Shown here one piece after another: positions 40,532-48,174 of a stretch of DNA of 64,000 bases. This DNA is from Streptomyces sp. MMG1533. GTDB taxonomy: Bacteria; Actinomycetota; Actinomycetes; Streptomycetales; Streptomycetaceae. The notes below the pieces were generated by a model that saw only the letters and a list, made by a program, of their open reading frames with translations, did no database searches and had not been told where the DNA came from. The position numbers were made by a program, and so were the translations under genes. Each line of letters opens with the position of its first letter. The first letter of the stretch is position 1. The DNA lies in assembly GCF_001279775.1 (NCBI RefSeq), contig NZ_LGDG01000003.1, positions 62,001 to 126,000 of the forward strand, in the 5' to 3' direction.

Positions 40532-41207
40532 ACACGTGGGAGGCCACAACCGCCTCCAGCTCCGCCGCCTCGCCGCCGCTGCCCACGAGCACCCCGCCCG
40601 CCGACTCCGTCACGCTCACCACCGAGCCGGGCTGCACGCCCGCCCGGCGCAGCGTGTACATCAGCTGCGCGTCCGTCTGGATCGGCTCGCCGATCCGGCG
40701 CACGACGACCGTCTTGCCCTCGATGCCCGGGTCGAGATCGGCGAGCGACACCATGCCCTCGTCCAGGAACGGGTCGGCGCCGTCCTTCTCGCCCAGCTCC
40801 TCCAGGCCCGGGATCGGATTGCCGTACGGCGACTCGGTGGGGTGGCGCAGCAGCTCGAGCACCCGCCGCTCGACGGCCTCGCTCATCACGTGCTCCCAGC
40901 GACACGCCTCCGCGTGCACCTGCTCCCACTCCAGACCGATCACGTCGACGAGCAGGCACTCCGCGAGCCGGTGCTTGCGCATCACGCGCGTGGCGAGCCG
41001 ACGGCCCTCGTCCGTGAGCTCCAGGTGACGGTCGCTGGCGACGGACACCAGGCCGTCGCGCTCCATCCGCGCCACCGTCTGGCTGACCGTCGGCCCGCTC
41101 TGGTCGAGCCGCTCGGCGATCCGGGCGCGCATGGGGACCACACCTTCCTCCTCCAGCTCGAGGATGGTGCGGAGATACATCTCCGTGGTGTCGATCAGTC
41201 CGGACAT
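40515..41207 (-). CDS. dmdR1: DmdR1/IdeR-type iron-dependent transcriptional repressor
   Basis: The 230-residue DtxR-family protein has a winged helix (RIAERLDQSGPTVSQTVARMERDGLV) and a dimerisation/metal-binding domain with RHRLAECLLVDVIGLEWEQVHAEACRWEHVMS, containing the Cys-x-x-Asp and His/Glu metal ligands. A C-terminal SH3-like domain follows. With Fe2+ it represses siderophore and iron-uptake genes. Length and neighbours fit Streptomyces dmdR1, for which an overlapping antisense gene (adm) has been described. ATG 41207 follows AAGGGGC. Confidence 0.88.
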   Translation of the reverse strand: MSGLIDTTEMYLRTILELEEEGVVPMRARIAERLDQSGPTVSQTVARMERDGLVSVASDRHLELTDEGRRLATRVMRKHRLAECLLVDVIGLEWEQVHAEACRWEHVMSEAVERRVLELLRHPTESPYGNPIPGLEELGEKDGADPFLDEGMVSLADLDPGIEGKTVVVRRIGEPIQTDAQLMYTLRRAGVQPGSVVSVTESAGGVLVGSGGEAAELEAVVASHVFVAKR

Positions 41208-41421
41208 ACGTGCCCCTTGATGAGATCTGCCGGAAGCACGACAGCTTCCCGGCTTGTGCGCTGGCCCTGGCACCAATTCTGCCGGATACCACTGACAAGC
41301 GTGCCGCGCCGTTGAAACCGACGGGTTACAGAGCGGTTCTCATCGGCCGTATTGACATCCCACTGGTCCAGACCGCACCGTGATCCGCGACACAGACTCC
41401 CGACGCTCCGAAGGGGCCCGC

Positions 41422-42177
41422 ATGAGCGACAGCACGCCGGCCGGTCAGTTCTTCGACGCCGCGATCGGCCTGCTGCAGCGGGTCCGGGACGAGGAGGCCG
41501 GCAACATCGAGGCGGCCGGCGTGCTCCTCGCCGACACCGTCGCCTCCGGCGGCCGGCTCTTCGCCTTCGGCGCCGGTCACTCCTCCCTCGCCGCGCAGGA
41601 CGTCGTCTACCGCGCCGGCGGCCTCGCCCTGATGAACCTGCTGGCCGTCCCCGGCGCCCTCGGTGTCGACGTCATGCCCGCCACGCTCGGCTCGGCCCTG
41701 GAGCGCGTCGACGGCCTCGCGAGCGCCGTCCTCGACTCCTCACCGGTCCGCGCGGGCGACGCCCTCGTGATCATCTCCCTCTCCGGACGCAACGCACTCC
41801 CCGTCGAGATGGCCATGAGCGCCCGCGCCCTGGGCCTGAAGGTCATCGGCGTGACATCGGTGGCGTACGCCTCGGAGACGACGTCCCGCCACCTCTCCGG
41901 CACGTACCTCAAGGACCACTGCGACATCGTCCTCGACTCGAAGATCGCCATCGGCGACGCGGAACTCACCCACGACACCATCCCGGCCCCCTTCGCCCCC
42001 GCCTCCACGGTCGTCACGTCGGCCCTCCTCCAGGCGGTCATGGCCACGGCAGCGGGAAACCTGGCCGACCGGGGCATCGAGCCGCCGCTGCTGCGCTCGG
42101 GGAACGTGGACGGAGGGCACGAGTGGAACGGGCGGGTGTTCGAGGAGTACGGGGAGCGGATCTTCTACCGGCACTAG
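41422..42177 (+). CDS. SIS-domain sugar-phosphate-binding protein
   Basis: ATG 41422 has GAAGGGG 5 bp upstream. The 251-residue product is a single SIS domain: GGRLFAFGAGHSSLAAQDVVYRAGG, then ALVIISLSGRNALPVEMAMSARALGLKVIGVTS with the Ser/Gly phosphate loop. A C-terminal segment GGHEWNGRVFEEYGERI follows. Related UPF0309/GmhA-like proteins isomerise or bind phosphosugars; the exact sugar is unknown. It is divergent from dmdR1 with a 214-bp spacer. Confidence 0.87.
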   Translation: MSDSTPAGQFFDAAIGLLQRVRDEEAGNIEAAGVLLADTVASGGRLFAFGAGHSSLAAQDVVYRAGGLALMNLLAVPGALGVDVMPATLGSALERVDGLASAVLDSSPVRAGDALVIISLSGRNALPVEMAMSARALGLKVIGVTSVAYASETTSRHLSGTYLKDHCDIVLDSKIAIGDAELTHDTIPAPFAPASTVVTSALLQAVMATAAGNLADRGIEPPLLRSGNVDGGHEWNGRVFEEYGERIFYRH

Positions 42178-42285
42178 GTGTGCTGTTCGGCGGAGCGTGC
42201 CGCAGACGCGGGGCTTGGCACGCCAATCCACGGCCGATGCGGCGCACCCCGGTGCTGCCGCCTCAAGCCACCCGTCCGCCGCGCT

Positions 42286-43752
42286 CTACTCCCGCTCCAG
42301 CACCTCGGCCAAGTCCAACGCGGACCCGATCCGAACCGCGACATCCTCCGCGTACACCGCATCGCCCCGCTCGAACTGACTCCGCCCCGCCCCCCGCAGA
42401 AACGTGACGACCCCGAACGTCCGCCCCCGACTCCGCAGCACCGCACACAGCGCGTGCACCGCGTCCGCGGGCCACTGCCGAGCCCGAGCCCATTCCTGCG
42501 CATCCTCGGCCCGCACGGCCCCCACACTCGCCCGCACCGAGCCGACCCGCTCCACACACTGCAACGCCGGGTGTCCCTCCGCGTACCGCACCGGCAACCC
42601 CGCCTGCCCCGTGAGCAGGCTCGGCCCCGGCGCCCCTGAAGGCGTCGCCGCGACCCGCACCAGCCGTACGGAGTCCGTCGCCGCCCCGTCCTCCACCGCG
42701 CCGCCGGCCACCCGGTCGATCAACGCATGGTCGGCGAACCCGGCCAGCGCGAAGTCCAGATGGACGGCGGCCGCCTCCCGCGGGTCCTCGCACTCGCCGG
42801 CGGCGCGGGCGGCACGGTGCAACTGGTTCGTACGGAACCGCAGCAGCGACGCCTCCTGCTCGCCCTGCTTGGACTCGGTCACGTCCTGGAACAGCCAGCC
42901 CACGCCGAGCGGCACCGGCTCCTCCGCAAGCGGCGAGGCCAGCCGGACGAACCCACAGCGCCAGCAGCGCCGCTGGTCGCCGTCCGGCGTGCGCACGCTC
43001 ACCCAGATCTCGGCGGGCGCGGGCGGCGCACCCTCGGCCAGCACATGCGCGAGCGCACTCTCCAACTCCTCGACACCCTGGGCGAGCAGATCCCCGAGAG
43101 GCCGCCCCAGCACGGACGTACGCCCGATGCCCAGCGCCCGCGCCGCATGCGCGTTGACGACGGCGGGCCGCAGATCGGCGTCGACGAGCACGACACCCCA
43201 GCTCGCGTCCTCGAACAACGCCTCGCTCAGCGCGATGGACCGCTCCAGATCGATCTGCGCGTGCACCTCGCTGAAGGCGCAGTAGAGCCCGGCCGGCTTC
43301 CCGTCCGGCCCGCGCACGGCCGCCGACTGCGTCCGTACGAGCACCCGCCCGCCGTCCTTGGTCAGCAGCGCGAACTCGTGCACCTGCCGCCCCGGAGCGT
43401 GCATGGCGGACAGCAGCCGCCCCTCCACCTCCTCGGCGTCGGCACTGCGCACCGCCCACCCGGCGAACCCGTGCCGCCCGACGGCCTCGGCCGCGGTCCA
43501 CCCGAGAATCCGCTCGGCCTCGCGGTTCCAGTGGGTCACCACCCCGTCCGCGTCGAAGGCGCACAACGCCGCGTCCATGCCGTCGAGCAGCGCGGCCAGC
43601 AGGTCCGAGCCGTCCGAACCCTCCGGACCGTCCCGCTCGGGCTCGTCCGGCCCGATCTCGTCGGTGGTCCCACTACGCCGGGAAGCACTCACCTGGACCC
43701 CCTGCAGGCTGCCGCGTCCGCACTTACGGCACGTCGGTTCGCTCACTGACAA
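42286..43752 (-). CDS. PAS-domain signalling protein without a recognised output domain
   Basis: The 488-residue protein starts with a CRKCG two-cysteine motif. PAS domain 1 follows (LLDGMDAALCAFDADGVVTHWNREAERILGW, about residues 52-140, with a PAC-like tail). PAS domain 2 is DASWGVVLVDADLRPAVVNAHAARALG, about residues 183-300, and the C-terminal half (about 320-488) is GAF-like (LCAVLRSRGRTFGVVTFLRG). Streptomyces relatives usually end in a PP2C phosphatase, which is absent here. It may act as a sensor for a partner protein. Confidence 0.8.
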   Translation of the reverse strand: MSVSEPTCRKCGRGSLQGVQVSASRRSGTTDEIGPDEPERDGPEGSDGSDLLAALLDGMDAALCAFDADGVVTHWNREAERILGWTAAEAVGRHGFAGWAVRSADAEEVEGRLLSAMHAPGRQVHEFALLTKDGGRVLVRTQSAAVRGPDGKPAGLYCAFSEVHAQIDLERSIALSEALFEDASWGVVLVDADLRPAVVNAHAARALGIGRTSVLGRPLGDLLAQGVEELESALAHVLAEGAPPAPAEIWVSVRTPDGDQRRCWRCGFVRLASPLAEEPVPLGVGWLFQDVTESKQGEQEASLLRFRTNQLHRAARAAGECEDPREAAAVHLDFALAGFADHALIDRVAGGAVEDGAATDSVRLVRVAATPSGAPGPSLLTGQAGLPVRYAEGHPALQCVERVGSVRASVGAVRAEDAQEWARARQWPADAVHALCAVLRSRGRTFGVVTFLRGAGRSQFERGDAVYAEDVAVRIGSALDLAEVLERE

Positions 43753-43842
43753 TCATCTAACTGGAACGTGACGCAGCACACACCGGGTTCCCACAAGATT
43801 GAAGGAATCGTTGCGTGCCGGAAATCCGGGTGCGCCGCCGAA

Positions 43843-44319
43843 CTACGGCGCGAACGGCGCGAGCCTCAGATCCACCCACAGGTCGGTCTCGCCCTCCAGC
43901 ACATACCGATCGACCTCCACGAACCCACGCACCTCGGCAAACCGCAGCCCGTCCTCATTGACCGCCAGCACACACGTCTCGATCACCCGAGCGCCCAGCA
44001 CGTGTGCGTACCCGAGCCCCTTCTCATACAACGCCGCCCCAAACCCCCGACCCCGGTACTCGGGCAGCACACGCGCGATGACGGTCGCCACGCCCTCCTC
44101 GCCCTCGGGCGGCCGCACGGTCGAACAGCCGACGAGAACGTCACCGAGATACGCGTTCTCCAGCCGATAACGCCCGCTGCGCTCCCGTACCTCGTCGATC
44201 CCCATGGCAGCGGGCGGCACGATCACGTTGTGCACGTGCCGCCACTGGTCGAGCATGCGGTCCCCGTCCACCGGCTCGATCCGCAAACCAGCCACGACTG
44301 CCACTCCCCCTCCGCACAT
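43843..44319 (-). CDS. GNAT-family N-acetyltransferase
   Basis: About 150-158 residues. Motif A is ATVIARVLPEYRGRGFGAALYEKGLGYAH, with the R/Q-x-x-G-x-G/A loop, followed by VLAVNEDGLRFAEVRGFVEVDRY. The frame opens at ATG 44319, but GGAGGGGG lies inside it and a GTG at 44295 (VAGLRIEPVDGD) is correctly spaced from that box, so the shorter form is more likely. Substrate unknown. Confidence 0.8.
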   Translation of the reverse strand: MCGGGVAVVAGLRIEPVDGDRMLDQWRHVHNVIVPPAAMGIDEVRERSGRYRLENAYLGDVLVGCSTVRPPEGEEGVATVIARVLPEYRGRGFGAALYEKGLGYAHVLGARVIETCVLAVNEDGLRFAEVRGFVEVDRYVLEGETDLWVDLRLAPFAP

Positions 44320-44350
44320 GCACCTCGAACCGATTCATTCTAAAAACAGG

Positions 44351-44379
44351 TTGATCGCGCGCCGAGCCGTTCTTAGTGT
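44351..44379 (+). promoter_or_regulatory. Candidate sigma70-type promoter TTGATC-N17-TAGTGT
   Basis: The -35 TTGATC and -10 TAGTGT are 17 bp apart, close to the streptomycete HrdB consensus, and precede a ribosome site and short frame by suitable distances. Confidence 0.4.
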
Positions 44380-44412
44380 GTGGGCTACACGAGAAGGGAG
44401 GTGGTTCGGCAG

Positions 44413-44451
44413 ATGTACAAGAACCGGACGCGTGAGGTGGCTGCGGGCTAG
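44413..44451 (+). CDS. Possible 12-residue peptide MYKNRTREVAAG
   Basis: ATG at 44413 is preceded by GGGAGG at 11 bp and a candidate promoter. The frame ends after 12 codons at TAG. No gene follows on the same strand for 1.7 kb, so it is not an obvious attenuator leader. It could be a short peptide, or simply mark the 5' end of a small RNA. Confidence 0.25.
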   Translation: MYKNRTREVAAG

Positions 44452-44532
44452 CGGCCCGTCACCACACCGAGTGCGGTGCCGGACCAGTGCGTGAAAGACG
44501 CGCGCAGCCGGCCCAATCCCAGGCAGTCACCC

Positions 44533-44603
44533 GACCCGCGAGCTCGCCGGTACGTCCGGCCGGCTTCTTCGCCGTCAGGCGGAGGGACCCGAGCTCGCGG
44601 GTC
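44533..44603. repeat. Long inverted repeat (14-bp arms, 43-nt loop)
   Basis: GACCCGCGAGCTCG (44533-44546) pairs perfectly with 44590-44603. The loop itself has GGCCGGC-type pairing. Position between two convergent transcripts fits a terminator or a structured RNA. Confidence 0.7.
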
Positions 44604-44682
44604 GTCTGCGTTCACGGACTTCCCCTGGACGCCGAGCGGCATCACGCGGAGCCGCTCAGCCCCGCGTGATGCGCGGCAGGGC

Positions 44683-45783
44683 TCAGTGGGCGATGTCCCC
44701 GTAGCCCTCGATCTCCTGCGGGTTGCGGGAGCCGGGGCCGATGTAGCGGGCGGACGGCCGGACGAGGCGGCCGGTGCGCTTCTGTTCGAGGATGTGGGCC
44801 GACCAGCCCGCCGTGCGGGCGCAGGTGAACATCGAGGTGAACATGTGGGCCGGGACCTCGGCGAAGTCGAGGACGATGGCGGCCCAGAACTCGACGTTGG
44901 TGGCGAGGACGCGGTCCGGGCGGCGGGCGTGGAGTTCCGCGAGGGCCGCCTTCTCCAGGGCTTCGGCGATCTCGAAGCGGGGGGCGCCGAGTTCGCGGGC
45001 GGTGCGGCGCAGGACGCGGGCGCGGGGGTCTTCGGCGCGGTAGACGCGGTGGCCGAAGCCCATGAGGCGTTCGCCCTTGTCGAGGGCCTGCTTGACGTAC
45101 GCCTCGGCGTCGCCGGTGCGCTCGATCTCCTCGATCATGCCGAGCACGCGGGAGGGGGCTCCGCCGTGCAGCGGGCCGGACATGGCTCCTACGGCGCCGG
45201 AGAGGGCGGCCGCGACGTCCGCGCCGGTCGAGGCGATGACGCGGGCCGTGAAGGTGGACGCGTTCATGCCGTGCTCGGCGGCGGACGTCCAGTAGGCGTC
45301 CACGGCCGCGACGTGCTTGGGGTCGGGCTCGCCGCGCCAGCGGATCATGAAGCGCTCTACGACGGACTGGGCCTTGTCGATCTCCCGCTGCGGGACCATG
45401 GGCAGGCCCTGGCCGCGGGCGGACTGGGCGACGTAGGAGAGGGCCATGACGGCGGCTCGGGCGAGGTCCGCCCGGGCCTGGGCGGAGTCGATGTCCAGCA
45501 ACGGTTTCAGGCCCCACACGGGGGCGAGCATGGCGAGCGCGGACTGGACGTCGACGCGGATGTCGCCGGAGTGCACGGGGATCGGGAACGGCTCGGCGGG
45601 CGGCAGGCCGGGGTTGAATGCGCCGTCGACGAGGAGTCCCCAGACGTTGCCGAACGAGACGTGCCCGACCAGGTCCTCGATGTCGACGCCCCGGTACCGG
45701 AGTGCGCCGCCCTCCTTGTCGGGTTCGGCGATCTCCGTCTCGAACGCGACGACTCCTTCGAGTCCGGGTACGAAGTCGGACAT
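44683..45783 (-). CDS. Citrate synthase family protein (citrate synthase 2 type)
   Basis: The 366-residue product has the citrate-synthase histidines in EHGMNASTF, GPLHGGAPSRV and MGFGHRVYRAEDPRA, plus an acid in the VEFWAAIVLDFAEVP region and the CoA-site arginine in CARTAGWSAHILEQ. It condenses acetyl-CoA (or propionyl-CoA) with oxaloacetate. It is shorter than the 430-residue main enzyme and matches the second class of actinobacterial synthases. Start ATG 45783; longer in-frame starts would translate the upstream 17/18-bp repeat and were rejected. It is divergent from pdxH. Confidence 0.9.
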   Translation of the reverse strand: MSDFVPGLEGVVAFETEIAEPDKEGGALRYRGVDIEDLVGHVSFGNVWGLLVDGAFNPGLPPAEPFPIPVHSGDIRVDVQSALAMLAPVWGLKPLLDIDSAQARADLARAAVMALSYVAQSARGQGLPMVPQREIDKAQSVVERFMIRWRGEPDPKHVAAVDAYWTSAAEHGMNASTFTARVIASTGADVAAALSGAVGAMSGPLHGGAPSRVLGMIEEIERTGDAEAYVKQALDKGERLMGFGHRVYRAEDPRARVLRRTARELGAPRFEIAEALEKAALAELHARRPDRVLATNVEFWAAIVLDFAEVPAHMFTSMFTCARTAGWSAHILEQKRTGRLVRPSARYIGPGSRNPQEIEGYGDIAH

Positions 45784-46128
45784 CAGGCGGCTCCTCGTGA
45801 TGTGTGCGACAGATGATGGGCTGTTGTGGGGGGTGCGGCTGTTGTGGGGGGTGCGGCTGTTTTCGGGGTGCGGCTGTTTTCGGGGTGCGACCACGTGCCA
45901 GACGGTGGGAAAGCGTCCGTCCCATGGATCCACGGTTCGTCTCCGAGAACTCGCGGTCCTGGGCGGTACCTCTGTGATGCCCCGTCCGGTCGGCGGTCAC
46001 CCAACCGGAACGGCATCAGCACGATATCCCCGAGTGCCACCCTTGGGGAGAGGTTGCGGCACTCAGTGCCACGCAGTGATGAAGACCACCGTGCCGAACG
46101 ACGCCCGCTCATACGGCAGGATGACCGC
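45784..46128. other. Divergent leader region of citrate synthase and pdxH (345 bp)
   Basis: No gene seen. It holds the repeat at 45820-45889 in the citrate synthase leader and the inverted pair GAGTGCC/GGCACTC near 46034-46066 on the pdxH side. Confidence 0.4.
45820..45889. repeat. 17/18-bp tandem repeat in citrate synthase 5' leader (four units)
   Basis: Two identical 18-bp units (GCTGTTGTGGGGGGTGCG) at 45820 and 45838 are followed by two identical 17-bp units (GCTGTTTTCGGGGTGCG) at 45856 and 45873. It lies 37-106 bp upstream of the citrate synthase start, so copy number could affect its expression. Confidence 0.9.
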
Positions 46129-46794
46129 GTGACCGACCGAGACGCCGCCCTCGATCCCGCCTCCATGCGCAAGCAGTACCGCGCCGAGGGGTTCGCCGAG
46201 GCCGATCTGGCCGCAACGCCCGTCGAGCAGTTCGCGCGCTGGTTCCAGCAGGCCGCGACGGAGGGGCATCTCTTCGAGCCGAACGCGATGGTCGTGTCCA
46301 CGGCGGACGCCGAGGGCCGGCCCAGCTCGCGCACGGTGCTGCTGAAGCACTTCGACGAGCAGGGCTTCGTCTTCTACACCAACTACGACTCCCGCAAGGC
46401 CCGCGAACTGGCGGCGAACCCGTTCGTCTCGCTGCTGTTCCCGTGGCATCCGATGGCCCGCCAGGTCATCGTCACGGGCGTGGCGCGGCGCACCGGACGG
46501 GACGAGACCGCCGCGTACTTCCGCTCCCGCCCGCACGGCTCCCAGCTCGGCGCGTGGGTGAGCGCCCAGTCCTCGGTGATCGCGAACCGCACCGGCCTGG
46601 AGACGGCATACGCGGAGCTGGCCGCCCGCTACCCGGAGGGCGCGCAGGTCCCGGTGCCGCCGAACTGGGGCGGTTTCCGGGTGGCCCCGCAGGCGGTGGA
46701 GTTCTGGCAGGGCCGTGAGAACCGGCTGCACGACCGGTTGCGGTACGTGGCGGGGGCGGACGGGAGCTGGCGGGTGGAGCGGCTCAGTCCGTGA
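46129..46794 (+). CDS. pdxH: Pyridoxamine 5'-phosphate oxidase
   Basis: GTG 46129 follows CAGGA at 8 bp and gives 221 residues. Canonical PdxH motifs are present: [66 protein letters not shown] and the ending [17 protein letters not shown]. It oxidises PNP/PMP to pyridoxal phosphate using FMN. It overlaps the 3' end of the convergent tetR gene by 11 bp. Confidence 0.94.
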   Translation: MTDRDAALDPASMRKQYRAEGFAEADLAATPVEQFARWFQQAATEGHLFEPNAMVVSTADAEGRPSSRTVLLKHFDEQGFVFYTNYDSRKARELAANPFVSLLFPWHPMARQVIVTGVARRTGRDETAAYFRSRPHGSQLGAWVSAQSSVIANRTGLETAYAELAARYPEGAQVPVPPNWGGFRVAPQAVEFWQGRENRLHDRLRYVAGADGSWRVERLSP

Positions 46795-47443
46795 GGGCGC
46801 TGTGATCGCCGGCACCGACGACGCCTCGGCCGAGCGTGTCCTCCAGCAGCGCCGCCCACTGCGTCACGACCCGGTCGCGGCGGCCGGCGTCGTCGGTCAG
46901 CAGGTTCGCGAGGCCCAGCCCCCGGGCCATGTCCAGCAGGCCCTGGACCGTCTCGCGTACGCCCGGCCGGGACTCGTCGGCGCCGAGGAGCTCCACCGCG
47001 ATGCGGTGGGTCTCGCGGCCGACGCGGGCTTCCAGCTCCGTGACGCGCGGCCGTAGTTGCTCCTCGTTGGAGGCGGCGACCCACAGGTGGAGGGCGGCGC
47101 GGAAGAGCGGGCCGGTGTAGAGGTCGACCAGGGCGGACACCACTTCTCGGCGGTCGCCCGCCGCGCCCTGCGGGAACAGGGCGCGCAGGGCCGTGGAGCG
47201 TTCCTCGGCGACGTACTCGACGGCGGCCGTGAAGAGGTCCTCGCGGGTCGGGAAGTGGTGCTGGGCGGCGCCGCGGGAGACGCCGGCGCGTTCGGCGACG
47301 ACGGAGACCGTGGAGCCCGCCCAGCCGTGTTCGGCGAGGCAGGCCACGGCGGCTTCCAGGAGGCGCTGCCGGGTGGCCCGGCTGCGGTCCTGCTTGGGGA
47401 CCCGGTCGCCCGGGACACGGTCGACCGTGTTCACAGCACCCAT
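46784..47443 (-). CDS. TetR-family regulator of the carboxylase/CoA-ligase operon
   Basis: The 219-residue protein has the N-terminal TetR helix-turn-helix, [48 protein letters not shown]. The divergent helical ligand domain follows. It is the last gene of the eight-gene leftward operon, its start lying 13 bp inside the preceding enoyl-CoA hydratase gene. The likely target is the perfect palindrome at 56991-57004 ahead of the first gene, giving autoregulation with an acyl-CoA intermediate as inducer (inferred). Confidence 0.9.
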   Translation of the reverse strand: MGAVNTVDRVPGDRVPKQDRSRATRQRLLEAAVACLAEHGWAGSTVSVVAERAGVSRGAAQHHFPTREDLFTAAVEYVAEERSTALRALFPQGAAGDRREVVSALVDLYTGPLFRAALHLWVAASNEEQLRPRVTELEARVGRETHRIAVELLGADESRPGVRETVQGLLDMARGLGLANLLTDDAGRRDRVVTQWAALLEDTLGRGVVGAGDHSALTD

Positions 47444-48174
47444 GGGGGATCCCGTCGTTCGAGGAAGGCCGTCATGCCCTCGTGGGCGTCGGCGGAGGCG
47501 AACAGGCGGGCGGAGAGCCTGGCCAGTTCGCCCGCGTCCAGGTCGAAGGCCTCCAGCACCTTAGCCGTGAGCAGCCGTTTCGTCTCGGCCAGGGCGTGTG
47601 GGGAGGCCCGGCGCAGTCCGTCGAGGACGGGGGCGAGGACCTCGTCGACGTCCGCGTGGTCGCCGGCCGCCGTGAGGAGGCCGATGCGGGCGGCCTCGGC
47701 GGGGCCGAAGGTCTCGCCGGTGAGGTAGTAGCGGGCGAGGGCGCGGGGGTCGACGCGGGGCAGCAGAGGGAGGGAGATCAGCGCGGGGGCGACTCCGATG
47801 CGGACTTCGGTGAAGGCGAAGGTGGCGGTGTCGGAGGCGGCGGCGATGTCGCAGGCGCCGAGCAGGCCGAGGCCGCCGGCCCGTACGTGGCCGGTGACCC
47901 GGGCCACGACGGGTTTGCGGAGCTTGACGATCTGCCGGAGCAGTGCGACGAGGGCCTTGGGCTGCGGCGGTTCGCGCAGGTCGGCGCCCGCACTGAAGGT
48001 GGTGCCGGTGTGGGTGAGGACGACGGCGCGTACGTCGTCGTCCTTGCCGGCTCGCTTCAGGGCGTCCGTGAGTTCGTGGACGAGGGGGGCGGACAGGGCG
48101 TTGCGGTTGTGCGGCGAGTCCAGGGTGAGGGTGGTGATGCCGCGTTCGTGCGTGGGGTGGACCAGGGCGGTCAC
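47431..48174 (-). CDS. Enoyl-CoA hydratase (methylglutaconyl/isohexenylglutaconyl-CoA hydratase-like)
   Basis: The 247-residue crotonase has GTTFSAGADLREPP as oxyanion segment and FTEVRIGVAPALISLPLL with the Glu of TEVR. The TEVR-G-x-x-PA-x-IS pattern is typical of LiuC/AtuE-type hydratases acting on 3-methylglutaconyl-CoA analogues. The first catalytic position (HVRAGGLGLLGACD) lacks Glu, also as in that group. Start overlaps the CoA ligase stop by 4 bp. Confidence 0.85.
   Translation of the reverse strand: MTALVHPTHERGITTLTLDSPHNRNALSAPLVHELTDALKRAGKDDDVRAVVLTHTGTTFSAGADLREPPQPKALVALLRQIVKLRKPVVARVTGHVRAGGLGLLGACDIAAASDTATFAFTEVRIGVAPALISLPLLPRVDPRALARYYLTGETFGPAEAARIGLLTAAGDHADVDEVLAPVLDGLRRASPHALAETKRLLTAKVLEAFDLDAGELARLSARLFASADAHEGMTAFLERRDPPWVL

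Larger units (their letters stand above)
44320..44682. other. 363-bp spacer with a likely small transcript
   Basis: No conventional gene. It contains a plausible promoter (44351-44379), a 12-codon reading frame with a ribosome site (44413-44451) and a long inverted repeat (44533-44603), all on the plus strand, ending near the stop codon of the convergent citrate synthase gene. Confidence 0.4.
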
